A stretch of DNA of 64,000 bases from Streptomyces sp. NBC_00568 (GTDB taxonomy: Bacteria; Actinomycetota; Actinomycetes; Streptomycetales; Streptomycetaceae), in assembly GCF_026341855.1 (NCBI RefSeq), contig NZ_JAPENW010000001.1:62001-126000 (forward strand), in the 5' to 3' direction. Below the pieces are notes generated by a model, which made no database searches, had not been told where the DNA came from, and was given only the letters and a program-made list of their open reading frames with translations. Shown piece after piece: positions 16,292 to 25,130 of this stretch. How positions within the stretch are numbered: position 1 is the stretch's first letter; the number at the start of each line of letters is the position of its first letter. A program made the position numbers and the translations under genes.

Positions 16292-18291
16292 CAGCCCCCC
16301 TCGGCCGCGGAGAAGGGCTCTCCGTGGACGTAGCGACCGAGCGCGGTGAGCGGGAAGACCTGCCGGTAGAGGTGATAGTTGATCGAGAAGTCCCACGGGA
16401 AGCCGGTCCCCGTGAAGTACGGCTCGTCCCAGGAGCCGTCGGACAGCTGGGTCTCCGCGAGCCAGGCGACCCCGCGCTCCACCGCCTTGGAGTCGCCTTC
16501 CCCCCCGGCCAGCAGGGCGAGCAGCGCCCAGCCGGTCTGGGAGGCGGTCGAGGCGCCGCGCCCGCTCCACCCGGCGTCGTCGTAGGAGCGCATGTCCTCG
16601 CCCCAGCCGCCGTCGTCGTTCTGCACGGCCTCCAGCCAGGCCACGGCCCGGCGGATCGCCGGGTGCGAGCCGGGCAGCCCCGCCGCCACGAGAGCCGGGA
16701 CCACCGACCCCGTGCCGTACACGTAGTTGACACCCCAGCGCCCGAACCAGGACCCGTTCGGCTCCTGGTTGGCGAGCAGCCACGCGACGCCCCGGCGGGT
16801 GCGCGGGTCGTGCGCGAGCCCCTCCACCGCCAGCATCTCCACCACGTGCGCGGTGACATCGGCGGACGGCGGATCGATCACCTCCCCGAAGTCGCAGAAC
16901 GGCAGCCGGTTGGGAAAGGCGCTGGTGTTGTCGACGTCGAACGCGCCCCAGCCGCCGTCCTTGGACTGCATGCCGAGATTCCAGCGGACCCCGCGTCCGA
17001 TGGCGTTCTCGACGCGGTCCGGGTCGTGGTGCCGGACGCGGCGCAGCGCGAGCACGACCTCCGCGGTGTCGTCGATGTCGGGGTAGTTGTCGTTGTGGAA
17101 CTCGAACGCCCAACCGCCGGGCGGCAGTTGGGGCCGCTTGACCGACCAGTCGCCGGGCCGGACGATCTCCTCCCCGAGCATCCAGTCCACGGCCTTGACG
17201 AGCTGCGGATGGTCGGCCGGCACCCCGGCGTCGGCCAGCGCGATGGTCGCCAGGCAGGTGTCCCACACCGGTGACTGGCAGGCCTCGATCATCCGGGCAC
17301 CGTCCTCGCGCCACACGGCGAAGCGGTCCAGCGAGGCCAGCCCCTCACGCATCACCGGGTGTTCGAGGTCGTAGCCCAGCAGATGGAGGGCGATGACCGA
17401 GTAGACGGCGGGCGGCTGGATGCCGCCCCAGCAACCGTCGTTCTCCTGGCGCTCGATGATCCAGCGGGCCGCCGTGTTCATCGCCGCCCTGCGCAGAGCG
17501 CGCGGCGCGACCTTGCGGTACTGATGCAGCACCTTGTCGAGGCGCTGGAAGGCGCCGTCCCAACTGGCCACGCGAGCAAGGCGCTTGGCCGGGTTGGGAT
17601 GGCGTGGGTCGGTGTGCAGCTCGTCGAGCGGGAACGGCGCGGGCCGCACCGGACGCTTCGCCGAGACGATGGTGAGCGGCACGATGGTCTGCCGCGCCCA
17701 GCAGCCGAAGTCGTAGATGTTCAGCGGCATCCACTTGGGGAAGTAGATGAGCTCCGGCGGCAGTTCGGGCAGGTCGTCCCACTTCCACCAGCCGAAGAGG
17801 GCGAGCCAGATCCGGGTGAAGACACGGGCCGCGGCGAGGCCGCCGCGCTCGCGGATCCACGCGGACGCCTTCGCCATGTGCGGCTCGTCCGGGGCGTCCC
17901 CGGCCAGCCGCAGGGCGACGTACGCCTCGATGGTGGTGGAGATCTCGCCCGGACCGCCGAAGAACGAGGCCCAGGTGCCGTCCTCGCGCTGCTCGCCGCG
18001 GATGAACAGCGCGGCGCCGCGGGTGGTCGGCTCGTCGCGGATTCCCAGGAACTGACGGAGAAGCAGGTCCTCGGCGTCCATGGTGACGTTCGTCTCGAGG
18101 TCGCCCTTCCACCAGCCCTGGGCGTCCTGCTGCGCGAGCAGGAAGTCCGTGGCACGCTCGATGGCGCGCGTGGCGGCGTCTCGGGTCTCGACTGTCCCGG
18201 CCGCCGCGGGCGTCGTCTCGTACTGGGTTTCGCTGGCCGAGGCAGCGCGGGGAGGCAGTGCCCCGGTGCTTCCGTCGGTCGTCGCTGTCAT
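16291..18291 (-). CDS. shc: squalene-hopene cyclase
   Basis: Shc (HpnF) cyclises squalene to hopene and diplopterol at the cytoplasmic membrane. The 666-aa length fits the family. The acid motif DIDDTAEV is near 404-411, and several QW repeats are visible, for example QDAQGWWKG, QSKDGGWGAF, QEPNGSWFG and QNDDGGWGE. The N-terminal 35 residues are a Thr/Ala-rich extension. ATG at 18291 follows GAAGGGGAA. The gene has its own 152-bp structured leader within an otherwise overlapping operon. Confidence 0.97.
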   Translation of the reverse strand: MTATTDGSTGALPPRAASASETQYETTPAAAGTVETRDAATRAIERATDFLLAQQDAQGWWKGDLETNVTMDAEDLLLRQFLGIRDEPTTRGAALFIRGEQREDGTWASFFGGPGEISTTIEAYVALRLAGDAPDEPHMAKASAWIRERGGLAAARVFTRIWLALFGWWKWDDLPELPPELIYFPKWMPLNIYDFGCWARQTIVPLTIVSAKRPVRPAPFPLDELHTDPRHPNPAKRLARVASWDGAFQRLDKVLHQYRKVAPRALRRAAMNTAARWIIERQENDGCWGGIQPPAVYSVIALHLLGYDLEHPVMREGLASLDRFAVWREDGARMIEACQSPVWDTCLATIALADAGVPADHPQLVKAVDWMLGEEIVRPGDWSVKRPQLPPGGWAFEFHNDNYPDIDDTAEVVLALRRVRHHDPDRVENAIGRGVRWNLGMQSKDGGWGAFDVDNTSAFPNRLPFCDFGEVIDPPSADVTAHVVEMLAVEGLAHDPRTRRGVAWLLANQEPNGSWFGRWGVNYVYGTGSVVPALVAAGLPGSHPAIRRAVAWLEAVQNDDGGWGEDMRSYDDAGWSGRGASTASQTGWALLALLAGGEGDSKAVERGVAWLAETQLSDGSWDEPYFTGTGFPWDFSINYHLYRQVFPLTALGRYVHGEPFSAAEGG

Positions 18292-18443
18292 GGCTTCCCC
18301 TTCGTGCAGTGGTATGTCTCTGCTGTGGGTCCGCCGTCGGCCGGTGCGTTCGTTCGGATGGATATCCCCCCGCTCGAACGAGGTTCGAAGCTTGGGAAAG
18401 GCACCGGCCGGCGACTACGCGAGGTTTATTCGACCGATAACGA
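18292..18443 (-). promoter_or_regulatory. structured leader / internal promoter region of shc
   Basis: This 152-bp gap is the only large break inside the hopanoid operon. Exact inverted arms CGGCCGGTGC (18338-18347) and GCACCGGCCG (18401-18410) enclose a TCGAAC-GAG-GTTCGA palindrome (18374-18388). The layout suggests an operator between two structural arms, or a folded 5' leader, giving shc and the downstream genes separate control. Confidence 0.5.
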
Positions 18444-19574
18444 TCATCTCTTCCGTACGACTACGAAGTCGGCGAGCGCCACGAGCTGGGCCCGTACCTG
18501 CTCGGGCATCGGGACGGCGTCCAGTGCCTCGATGGCGATCGCGTGCTGGCGACGCGCCTCCTGGGCGGTCCACTCGCGGCCGCCCGCCTCCTCGATGAGC
18601 GCGGCGCGCGCGGCGAACTCCTCCTCGGAGAAGTTCTCGAAGTCGCTGGCTTTGGCGTCCTCGGCGAGCAGGTCGCCGAGCCGCTTCGAGGCGGGACCGC
18701 CCGCGGCGAGCGCGGCCACGACCGGCAGGGACTTCTTGCGCTGGCGCAGATCGCTCCAGGTCTGCTTTCCGGTGGCCTCCGGGTCGCCCCAGATGCCGAG
18801 GAGGTCGTCGACTGCCTGGAAGGCGAGACCGAGGTGGTAGCCGTACCGTTCCAGCGTGTCGGCGGTGAGGTCGTCGGCGCCGCCGAGGACCGCTCCGATG
18901 GAGCAGGCGCAGGCGAGCAGGGCGCCGGTCTTGTTGCCCTCCATCTCCAGGCACTCCTCGACGCTGACGCGGTCGCGGTGCTCGTAGGAGATGTCCTGGG
19001 CCTGGCCGTCGATCAGAGCCCGGGTGGCGGTGGTCAGACGCCGGGTGGCGCGGCCGGCCTCGACGGTGCCGAGCTCCAGGAGAACCTCGTTGGCCAGCGC
19101 GAACAGGGCGTCGCCGACCAGGATGGCCTGGGCGGGGCCGTGCACCTTCCACACGGTGTCACGGTGGCGGCGCTGCTCGTCGCCGTCCATCAGGTCGTCG
19201 TGCAGGAGCGAGAAGTTGTGCACCAGCTCGACCGCGACCGCGCCGGGGACGCCCACCTCGGGCTCGGCTCCGGCGGCCTGCGCGGAGAGCACGGCGAGCG
19301 CGGGGCGCACCGCCTTGCCGCCGTCGCCGTCCGCGGGGTTGCCCTCGGCGTCGATCCAGCCGAAGTGGTAGGCGGCGACGGTGTCCATGGGCGCCGCCAG
19401 ACGGTCGACGGCCGCCTTCAGTACCGGTGTGGCCAGGGTCCGGCCGCGCTCCAGGAGCGCGGTCACGTCCACCGCGTCGGCAGCCGTTTCGGCCGGGGGC
19501 ACAGTGGGCACAATCTCTCCTCTTGTTGCGGTACCGGGGGTGCGGGGGCCTGCGATGCTCCGGTCGAGCGTCAT
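18444..19574 (-). CDS. polyprenyl (probably farnesyl) diphosphate synthase
   Basis: This 376-aa trans-isoprenyl diphosphate synthase has the first Asp-rich motif DDLMDGD near 124 and the second as DDLLGIWGD near 254. Its place between hpnE and shc suggests it makes the farnesyl diphosphate used by HpnC/HpnD. The ATG at 19574 overlaps the hpnE stop by 4 nt and gives a normal length; the N-terminal 35 residues are low-complexity. Geranylgeranyl synthases look similar, so the chain length is inferred from context. Confidence 0.9.
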   Translation of the reverse strand: MTLDRSIAGPRTPGTATRGEIVPTVPPAETAADAVDVTALLERGRTLATPVLKAAVDRLAAPMDTVAAYHFGWIDAEGNPADGDGGKAVRPALAVLSAQAAGAEPEVGVPGAVAVELVHNFSLLHDDLMDGDEQRRHRDTVWKVHGPAQAILVGDALFALANEVLLELGTVEAGRATRRLTTATRALIDGQAQDISYEHRDRVSVEECLEMEGNKTGALLACACSIGAVLGGADDLTADTLERYGYHLGLAFQAVDDLLGIWGDPEATGKQTWSDLRQRKKSLPVVAALAAGGPASKRLGDLLAEDAKASDFENFSEEEFAARAALIEEAGGREWTAQEARRQHAIAIEALDAVPMPEQVRAQLVALADFVVVRKR

Positions 19575-20977
19575 GCCGCCTCCTCGAAGAGTCCGAGGAG
19601 GTGATCGCGGGGCCGCCCCAGGGCGTCCAGCGCGGCGCCCGCCGCACCGACTCCACTGCGAACCGCACTCTCCATGGTCGCGGGCCACCCTGTGGCGGTC
19701 CACGCTCCGGCCAGGTACAGGCCGGGGGCCTTGGTACGGGCACCGGGCCGCAGCCGCCCGACGCCCGGGGCGGGAGCGAACGTCGCGGTGCGCTCCCTGG
19801 TCACGAAGAAGTCCTTCACCTCGGCCCCGCGCGCGCGGGGCAGCAGCCGCTCCAGCTCCGGCAGATAACGCTCCCGCAGCGCGGAGACGGGCTCGTCGAT
19901 CTCGTCCTGCGCCGCCGACTGCGACAGGGCCAGGTACTGGCCCTCCCGGAGTCCGGACGCCTCGGTGCGGTCGAAGACCCACTGCACCGGGGAGCCGAGC
20001 GCGGCGAAGAACGGCGCGGTGAGGACCTTCCGGTCGTAGACGACGTGGATGTTGAGGATCGGCGCGGTGCCGATCTCCAGGAGCCGCTCGGGGGCGTCGA
20101 GCGCGCCCTCCGGCAGAAGATCATGGGCCTCGCGCTGGGGTACGGCCAGCACCACGGTGTCGGCCTCGATGCGCTCGCCGGGAACCTGAACGCTCCAACG
20201 TCCGTTTTCGTAGGGGGAGATGGAGGTGACGCGTGTACGGATCTCGGTACGCACGCCCGCGGAGTCGAGCGCCTTGCGGGCGAGGGTGTCGTGCAGTTCG
20301 CCCAGCGGGACGCGCGCCCAGCCGATGTCGGCCGCGCCCGGGTCGGACAGCAGACCCGTCTTGAACACCATCGCGGCGAGCCCGAGCGAGGAGTCCCGGG
20401 CCACCGCGTTGAGGGTGGCGACCCCCACGAGGTCCCACAGTGCTTCGACGGCACGTTCCGACTGACCGTGCCCGGCGAGCCAGTCGCCGAAGTTCTGCGC
20501 GTCGAGTGCCGGATCGGTGAGATCCAGGCCCTTGAGCGCGAGCGCGGCACGGCCGACGTTGGCACGCTCGGCGAGCGACAGATGCTGGTACGTCGCGAGG
20601 CTGCGCGCCAGATGCAGCGGCACGGGCAGAGCGCTGCGGCCGATTCTGCCGAGCCGTCGTCCGGGAGCCGCCTCCGCGTCGAGAACGGGCACGTCGAGAC
20701 GATCCTGCAGGGGTGCGAGCGAGGATCCGTCGACGCGGTCGAGGAACCAGCGGTAGGCGGTGCAGCAGCGCAGATAGACGTGCTGTCCGTTGTCCACGGT
20801 GAGCGCGCCGCGCTGGAAGGAGAACGCGAGACCGCCGAGGCGCGGCCGGCCTTCGAGCAGCGTCACCCGCAGCCCGGCGTCGGCCAGCGCGAGCGCGGCG
20901 GTGATCCCGGCGAGTCCGCCGCCGATCACCACGGCGGCGGCCCGGCCGGAGTCGTCCGTGGACTCGACCTCGCTCAT
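19571..20977 (-). CDS. hpnE: hydroxysqualene dehydroxylase
   Basis: HpnE is an FAD-dependent amine-oxidase-fold enzyme that reduces hydroxysqualene to squalene. The 468-aa protein has the dinucleotide motif VVIGGGLAGITAALAL at about 16-31, ARLGG-type PRLGGLAFS, and a C-terminal FAD-binding GLYLAGAWTATGWPATMES. ATG at 20977 follows GGGAGGGTG and overlaps the stop of the DUF6380 gene by 4 nt. The longer in-frame start upstream would run through the DUF6380 gene and is rejected. Confidence 0.93.
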   Translation of the reverse strand: MSEVESTDDSGRAAAVVIGGGLAGITAALALADAGLRVTLLEGRPRLGGLAFSFQRGALTVDNGQHVYLRCCTAYRWFLDRVDGSSLAPLQDRLDVPVLDAEAAPGRRLGRIGRSALPVPLHLARSLATYQHLSLAERANVGRAALALKGLDLTDPALDAQNFGDWLAGHGQSERAVEALWDLVGVATLNAVARDSSLGLAAMVFKTGLLSDPGAADIGWARVPLGELHDTLARKALDSAGVRTEIRTRVTSISPYENGRWSVQVPGERIEADTVVLAVPQREAHDLLPEGALDAPERLLEIGTAPILNIHVVYDRKVLTAPFFAALGSPVQWVFDRTEASGLREGQYLALSQSAAQDEIDEPVSALRERYLPELERLLPRARGAEVKDFFVTRERTATFAPAPGVGRLRPGARTKAPGLYLAGAWTATGWPATMESAVRSGVGAAGAALDALGRPRDHLLGLFEEAA

Positions 20978-21114
20978 CGTGCACCCTCCCCTGCGGCCGC
21001 GCCGTGTTGATTGAACGATGCACGGCAGGCCGTTGCAGTCAGGGACGCCGCCCGGCTCCGGAGGGTTGCGCGCCACTTTTCTCCGGTGGAGTCACCTTGG
21101 CCCATATTGTCCAT
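20974..21114 (-). CDS. DUF6380-like 46-aa protein inside the hopanoid operon
   Basis: This tiny gene fills the space between hpnD and hpnE exactly: its ATG shares a base with the hpnD stop (TGATG) and its TGA overlaps the hpnE ATG by 4 nt. The 46-aa product is basic and polar with a Thr/Ala-rich centre (ASLTATACRASF) and ends AAAGEGAR. It resembles DUF6380 proteins of Streptomyces hopanoid loci. There is no membrane segment or known motif. Its function is unknown; it may assist the squalene enzymes or serve translational coupling. Confidence 0.75.
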   Translation of the reverse strand: MDNMGQGDSTGEKWRATLRSRAASLTATACRASFNQHGAAAGEGAR

Positions 21115-22064
21115 CAGACGCGCCTCCGGACGGTACGGCGGGAGACGTGCCGGGCGTCCAGACCGGAGAGGCCGCGCACGGCGACGTACGCCTTCTCGCG
21201 CCCCGGCAGCGACACCCGGCCGCGCAGCACGGCCTCCGGCTCGCGCTCGATGCGGTCGAGGAGACGCCGGTAGATGCCCGCCATGGCCGCGACGCACGCG
21301 CCGCTGCGCCGGTCCAGCATGGGCAGCAGCCGGTAGCCCTCGGCGAAGAGGGCGCGGGCCCGGCGTACTTCGAAGTGCACGAGGCCCGCGAAGTCGGAGC
21401 CCGGCGGCGGAGTCGGCCCGTCGAACCCGGCCGAGCAGCCGAACTTGGCCAGGTCGTCGGCGGGCAGATAGGTGCGTCCGCCCTCGGCGTCCTCGCGGAC
21501 GTCCCGCAGGATGTTGGTGAGCTGGAGCGCGAGCCCGAGCGTGTCGGCGTACTCCGGCGCGCGCTCGGCGCCACGCGCCCCCGGTTCGGTACCGAAGACC
21601 CCGAGCGAGAGCCGCCCGATCGCCCCGGCCACGCACCGGCAGTAGATCTTCAGGTCGTCCCAGGTCTCGTACGTCTCACCGCGTACGTCCATCAGCACGC
21701 CGTCGATGAGTTCGTCCAGGCCCGCGAGGGGTACCGGAAAGTACTCGGCGGTGTGGCTGAGGGCGACGGCGACCGGGTCGGTGTCGTCCTCCTCGACGGT
21801 GCCCGCGCGGACGCGGGCGAGCACCGCCCGGGTCTCCTCGAGGCGCACGGCCTTAACGTCCGGCGCCAGCGTGCCGTCGCCGATGTCGTCGACGCGCCGT
21901 GAGAACGCGTAGAGCGCCGACATCGCACGGCGCTTGGACGTCGGCAGCAGCCTGATGCCGTACGCGAAATTACGTGCCTGCTGACCGGTCACCGCCTCGC
22001 AGTAGCTGTACGCGGCGAGTACCGGTGCGGACACGTGCTGTTCCGACTCCACGGTCCGGATCAC
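21114..22064 (-). CDS. hpnD: presqualene diphosphate synthase
   Basis: HpnD condenses two farnesyl diphosphates to presqualene diphosphate. The 316-aa squalene/phytoene-synthase-fold protein has the Asp motifs RRVDDIGDG near 56-64 and ILRDVREDAEGG near 180-191, plus YCEAVTGQQARNFAYG at the N-terminus. It starts at GTG 22064, overlapping hpnC by 4 nt. Confidence 0.93.
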   Translation of the reverse strand: MIRTVESEQHVSAPVLAAYSYCEAVTGQQARNFAYGIRLLPTSKRRAMSALYAFSRRVDDIGDGTLAPDVKAVRLEETRAVLARVRAGTVEEDDTDPVAVALSHTAEYFPVPLAGLDELIDGVLMDVRGETYETWDDLKIYCRCVAGAIGRLSLGVFGTEPGARGAERAPEYADTLGLALQLTNILRDVREDAEGGRTYLPADDLAKFGCSAGFDGPTPPPGSDFAGLVHFEVRRARALFAEGYRLLPMLDRRSGACVAAMAGIYRRLLDRIEREPEAVLRGRVSLPGREKAYVAVRGLSGLDARHVSRRTVRRRV

Positions 22065-22993
22065 CCCTCTCCTCGCAGAGTCACTCCCACCTCGCGCAGC
22101 AACTGGAGCTTGCCGGGCTTGGGCGGGCCGGGAAGTACGTCGTATTCGGCGGCGGCAATCGCACGGATTGCCGCCCTTCCCCCCGCAACGAACCCCGCGA
22201 GCAGCAGTTTCAGCCTGCCGTGGACGCTACCCACGAGGGGGGTGCCTTCATTCAGGAGGTTCAAGGCGCGTTCTGCTTCGTATGCAACCAGTGCTCGCAC
22301 CGATGCGCCTGCTGTGGGGACGGCCAGGTCCGCTTCGACGACATGAAAACGTTTCATGTCCTCGGCGGGCAGGTAGACGCGGTCGCGGCCGAGGTCCTCG
22401 GCGACGTCCTGGAGGTGTTCGACGATCTGCAGCGCCGTGCACACTGCGTCGGAGTGGCGGACCCGCTCGGGCGTGGACGTTCCGGTGACGGAGAGGACCA
22501 GGCGGCCGACGGGGTTCGCGGAGAGCTCGCAGTAGGCGAGCAGATCGTCATACGTCTCGTAACGCTGGACCAGCTGGTCCTGGCGGTTGGCCGCGATCAG
22601 GGCGAGGAAGGGCTCGGGGGTGAGACCCGCGCGGCGGACGGTGGGCTGGAGCCGGCGCAGCAGGGGGTGACGCGGGACCGAGTCGAACACGCGGTGAAGA
22701 TCGGCTTCGAGGGCGTCCAGGAGGGCCATGCGGTCCTCCGCCCGGGGGGCCGCTACACCGAGGAGGCGGGCGTCCGCCCCGCCGGGGGCGAGGTCACCGT
22801 CACCGATGTCGTCGACGAGACGGGCGAAGCCGTACACGGCCATCAGATCGTCGCGCCAGGCCCGGGGCAGGAAGAACGGGGCGACGGGAAAGTTCTCGTC
22901 CGCGGCTTTGTCGAGGGTGCCGCGCGCCGGATCACCGGAGCGGGCCGTCCCGGCTTCGGTCACCGCTCGCCGCCCGGCGCGAGGACGGCACAC
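22061..22993 (-). CDS. hpnC: hydroxysqualene synthase
   Basis: HpnC converts presqualene diphosphate to hydroxysqualene. The protein (310 aa from GTG 22993) has ENFPVAPFFLP at the N-terminus, the first Asp motif LVDDIGDGD near 59-67 and the second HLQDVAEDLGRDRVYLP near 192-208. Neither GTG at 22993 nor the internal GTG at 22963 has a clear ribosome-binding site, so the start is uncertain by ten codons. It is the first gene of the hopanoid operon, so the main promoter should lie in 22994-23277. Confidence 0.92.
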   Translation of the reverse strand: MCRPRAGRRAVTEAGTARSGDPARGTLDKAADENFPVAPFFLPRAWRDDLMAVYGFARLVDDIGDGDLAPGGADARLLGVAAPRAEDRMALLDALEADLHRVFDSVPRHPLLRRLQPTVRRAGLTPEPFLALIAANRQDQLVQRYETYDDLLAYCELSANPVGRLVLSVTGTSTPERVRHSDAVCTALQIVEHLQDVAEDLGRDRVYLPAEDMKRFHVVEADLAVPTAGASVRALVAYEAERALNLLNEGTPLVGSVHGRLKLLLAGFVAGGRAAIRAIAAAEYDVLPGPPKPGKLQLLREVGVTLRGEG

Positions 22994-23277
22994 GCATCGC
23001 GGAGCTGGAGAGTCACCGTAGCCATTGCCGTCACATCTCCCGTTCTACACTGCCGACCCAACACTGCCCATTTCGGACACGCCGCCCGGAGATCCGCACA
23101 GCGCGACGGTGCCGGGTGTCGCGTATTATCGCCCTACTTGCCGCGATTCAGCACCGGTACAGCTTACGTTGTACAACGCGACACAGTCCGTCGGGGTGTC
23201 CTGCACATCACAACAACACACCGATTGGCGTCAAGATTCCTAAGGCCGACGGGAGTTGGCGTTTCCTTTGCAGACGC
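22994..23277 (-). promoter_or_regulatory. upstream region of the hopanoid operon
   Basis: No gene is seen in this stretch. It contains a perfect 12-bp palindrome CGTTGTACAACG (23167-23178), and on the minus strand a GATAAT hexamer about 130 bp before the hpnC start that could be a -10 box. A TTGACG hexamer lies further upstream. Which element drives the operon cannot be decided by reading. Confidence 0.5.
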
Positions 23278-23309
23278 AGGGCCCCGCCGGAGAGTTCCGG
23301 CGGGGCCCT
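23278..23309 (-). terminator. hairpin terminator after the exporter operon
   Basis: A perfect 14-bp stem (23278-23291 with 23296-23309) with a GAGT loop lies 21 bp past the stop of the ABC ATPase. It separates the exporter operon from hpnC. Confidence 0.85.
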
Positions 23310-23330
23310 GGGCGAAACGGGCTACTCGCG

Positions 23331-24110
23331 CTACTTGCCCGTGAACTTCTCGTACTCCTTGAGGACCTCGTCGGTCGGTCCGTCCATGCGCAGTTCGCCG
23401 CGCTCCAGCCACAGGACCCGGTCGCAGGTGTCGCGGATCGACTTGTTGTTGTGACTGACCAGAAACACCGTGCCCGCGCTCTTGCGCAGCTCGCGGATGC
23501 GGGCCTCGGACCGCTTCTGGAAGGAGCGGTCGCCGGTCGCGAGCGCCTCGTCGATCATCAGGACGTCGTGGTCCTTGGCCGCCGCGATGGAGAACCGCAG
23601 CCGGGCCGCCATTCCGGAGGAGTAGGTCCGCATCGGCAGGGTGATGAAGTCGCCCTTGTCGTTGATCCCGGAGAACTCGACGATGCCCTCGTAGCGCTCC
23701 CTGATCTGCTCGCGGGACATGCCCATCGCGAGCCCGCCCAATATGACGTTCCGCTCGCCCGTCAGGTCGTTCATCAGGGCGGCGTTCACGCCGAGCAGCG
23801 AGGGCTGGCCGTCGGTGAAGACCTTGCCCTTCTCCGCGGGGAGCAGGCCGGCGATGGCCCGCAGGAGGGTCGACTTGCCGGAGCCGTTCGAACCGATGAG
23901 GCCGATGGCCTCGCCCCGGTACGCGGTGAAGGAGACGCCCTTGACGGCGTGCACCTTGCGCACACCGCGCTCCTCGCCGCGCTTGAGGATGCGGCTGAGT
24001 GCCGAGGTGGCGCTGCCCTTGCCGGTCTTGGCGCCGTTCACGCGGTAGACGATGTGCAGTTCGTCCGCGATGACGGTCGGAATGTGCGACCTCTTCTCGA
24101 GCTCAGCCAC
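23331..24110 (-). CDS. ABC exporter ATPase, TagH/Wzt-like
   Basis: This 259-aa ATPase powers a polysaccharide or teichoic-acid type exporter. Walker A is GSNGSGKST at 73-81, the signature is TYSSGMAARLRF near 165, and Walker B is DVLMIDEALATGD near 185. The N-terminal HIVYRVNG segment and the short length without a Wzt carbohydrate-binding C-domain fit TagH or simple Wzt forms. Its start overlaps the permease gene by 8 nt. It is the last gene of the G1P operon. Confidence 0.92.
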   Translation of the reverse strand: MAELEKRSHIPTVIADELHIVYRVNGAKTGKGSATSALSRILKRGEERGVRKVHAVKGVSFTAYRGEAIGLIGSNGSGKSTLLRAIAGLLPAEKGKVFTDGQPSLLGVNAALMNDLTGERNVILGGLAMGMSREQIRERYEGIVEFSGINDKGDFITLPMRTYSSGMAARLRFSIAAAKDHDVLMIDEALATGDRSFQKRSEARIRELRKSAGTVFLVSHNNKSIRDTCDRVLWLERGELRMDGPTDEVLKEYEKFTGK

Positions 24111-25032
24111 GGCCGTACCTCTCTTCAGCCTTCCAGAAGTACACGAACCCGCCGACGGAGATGACCACGGCCCAGAAGACGGCGATGGCCCACACGTGCG
24201 GCGGCAGGTTGGAGGAGCCGTAGCCGTCGATGAGCGCGAAGCGCATCAGGTCCATGTAGACGGCGGCCGGGTTCGCCTGGAGCACGCGGGCGATCCATTC
24301 GGGGCGGCCGGCGAGCATGGTGCTGATGGAGAACATGACGCCGGAGGCGTACATCCACGTGCGCAGGATGAACGGCATCAGCTGGGCGAGGTCGGGCGTC
24401 TTGGCGCCCATCCTCGCCACGATCAGCGCGAGGCCCGTGTTGAAGAGGAACTGCAGGCACAGCACGGGGATGATCAGCAGCCACGACAGGCCCGGGTAGC
24501 TGCCGAAGGCGATCACCACGATGAACAGCACGATCATCGAGAACAGCAGCTGCTGGAGCTGCTGGAGCGCGAACGAGATCGGCAGCGAGGCACGCGGGAA
24601 GTGCAGCGCGCGCACCAGGCCGAGGTTGCCCGAGATCGCCCGGACGCCCGCCATGATCGAGCTCTGCGTGAACGTGAAGACGAAGACGCCGGTCACCAGG
24701 AAGGGGATGTACACCTCGCGTGACAAACCCTTGTTGGCCTGCAGGATCAGGCCGAAGATCAGGTAGTAGACGAGCGCGTTCAGCAGCGGCGTCGCCACCT
24801 GCCACAACTGGCCCAGCTTGGCCTGGCTGTACTGGGCGGTGAGCTTCGCCTGCGAGAAGGCGAGGATGAAGTGCCGCCGGCCCCAGAGCTGACGAACGTA
24901 CTCGACGAGCCCGGGACGGGCACCGCTGACCGCGAGCCCGTACTTGGCGGCCACCTCGGCCGCGGAAAGCCCGTCATCGGGCGACGGCCGGTCGCTCACC
25001 GCGACTCCACCGTCCTGCGTTGTCTCACTCAC
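24103..25032 (-). CDS. ABC-2 type exporter permease, TagG/Wzm-like
   Basis: This 309-aa membrane protein has about six transmembrane segments of the ABC-2 permease fold, after a 50-residue cytoplasmic N-terminus. The stretch KLTAQYSQAKLGQLWQVATP is typical of polysaccharide and O-antigen exporters. Together with the TagH-like ATPase it should flip a lipid-linked glycan or polyol-phosphate polymer across the membrane. The GTG start at 25032 follows a 98-bp gap, so it may also have its own promoter. Confidence 0.92.
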   Translation of the reverse strand: MSETTQDGGVAVSDRPSPDDGLSAAEVAAKYGLAVSGARPGLVEYVRQLWGRRHFILAFSQAKLTAQYSQAKLGQLWQVATPLLNALVYYLIFGLILQANKGLSREVYIPFLVTGVFVFTFTQSSIMAGVRAISGNLGLVRALHFPRASLPISFALQQLQQLLFSMIVLFIVVIAFGSYPGLSWLLIIPVLCLQFLFNTGLALIVARMGAKTPDLAQLMPFILRTWMYASGVMFSISTMLAGRPEWIARVLQANPAAVYMDLMRFALIDGYGSSNLPPHVWAIAVFWAVVISVGGFVYFWKAEERYGRG

Positions 25033-25130
25033 AAGTGGAAACTTTCGTCTTCAAGATGCACACAGCCGGGTCGGGCATAGGCATGAGCCGGGGACCGGGT
25101 ACGGCCCGAATGCTCTCAGAATCGAGCTTG

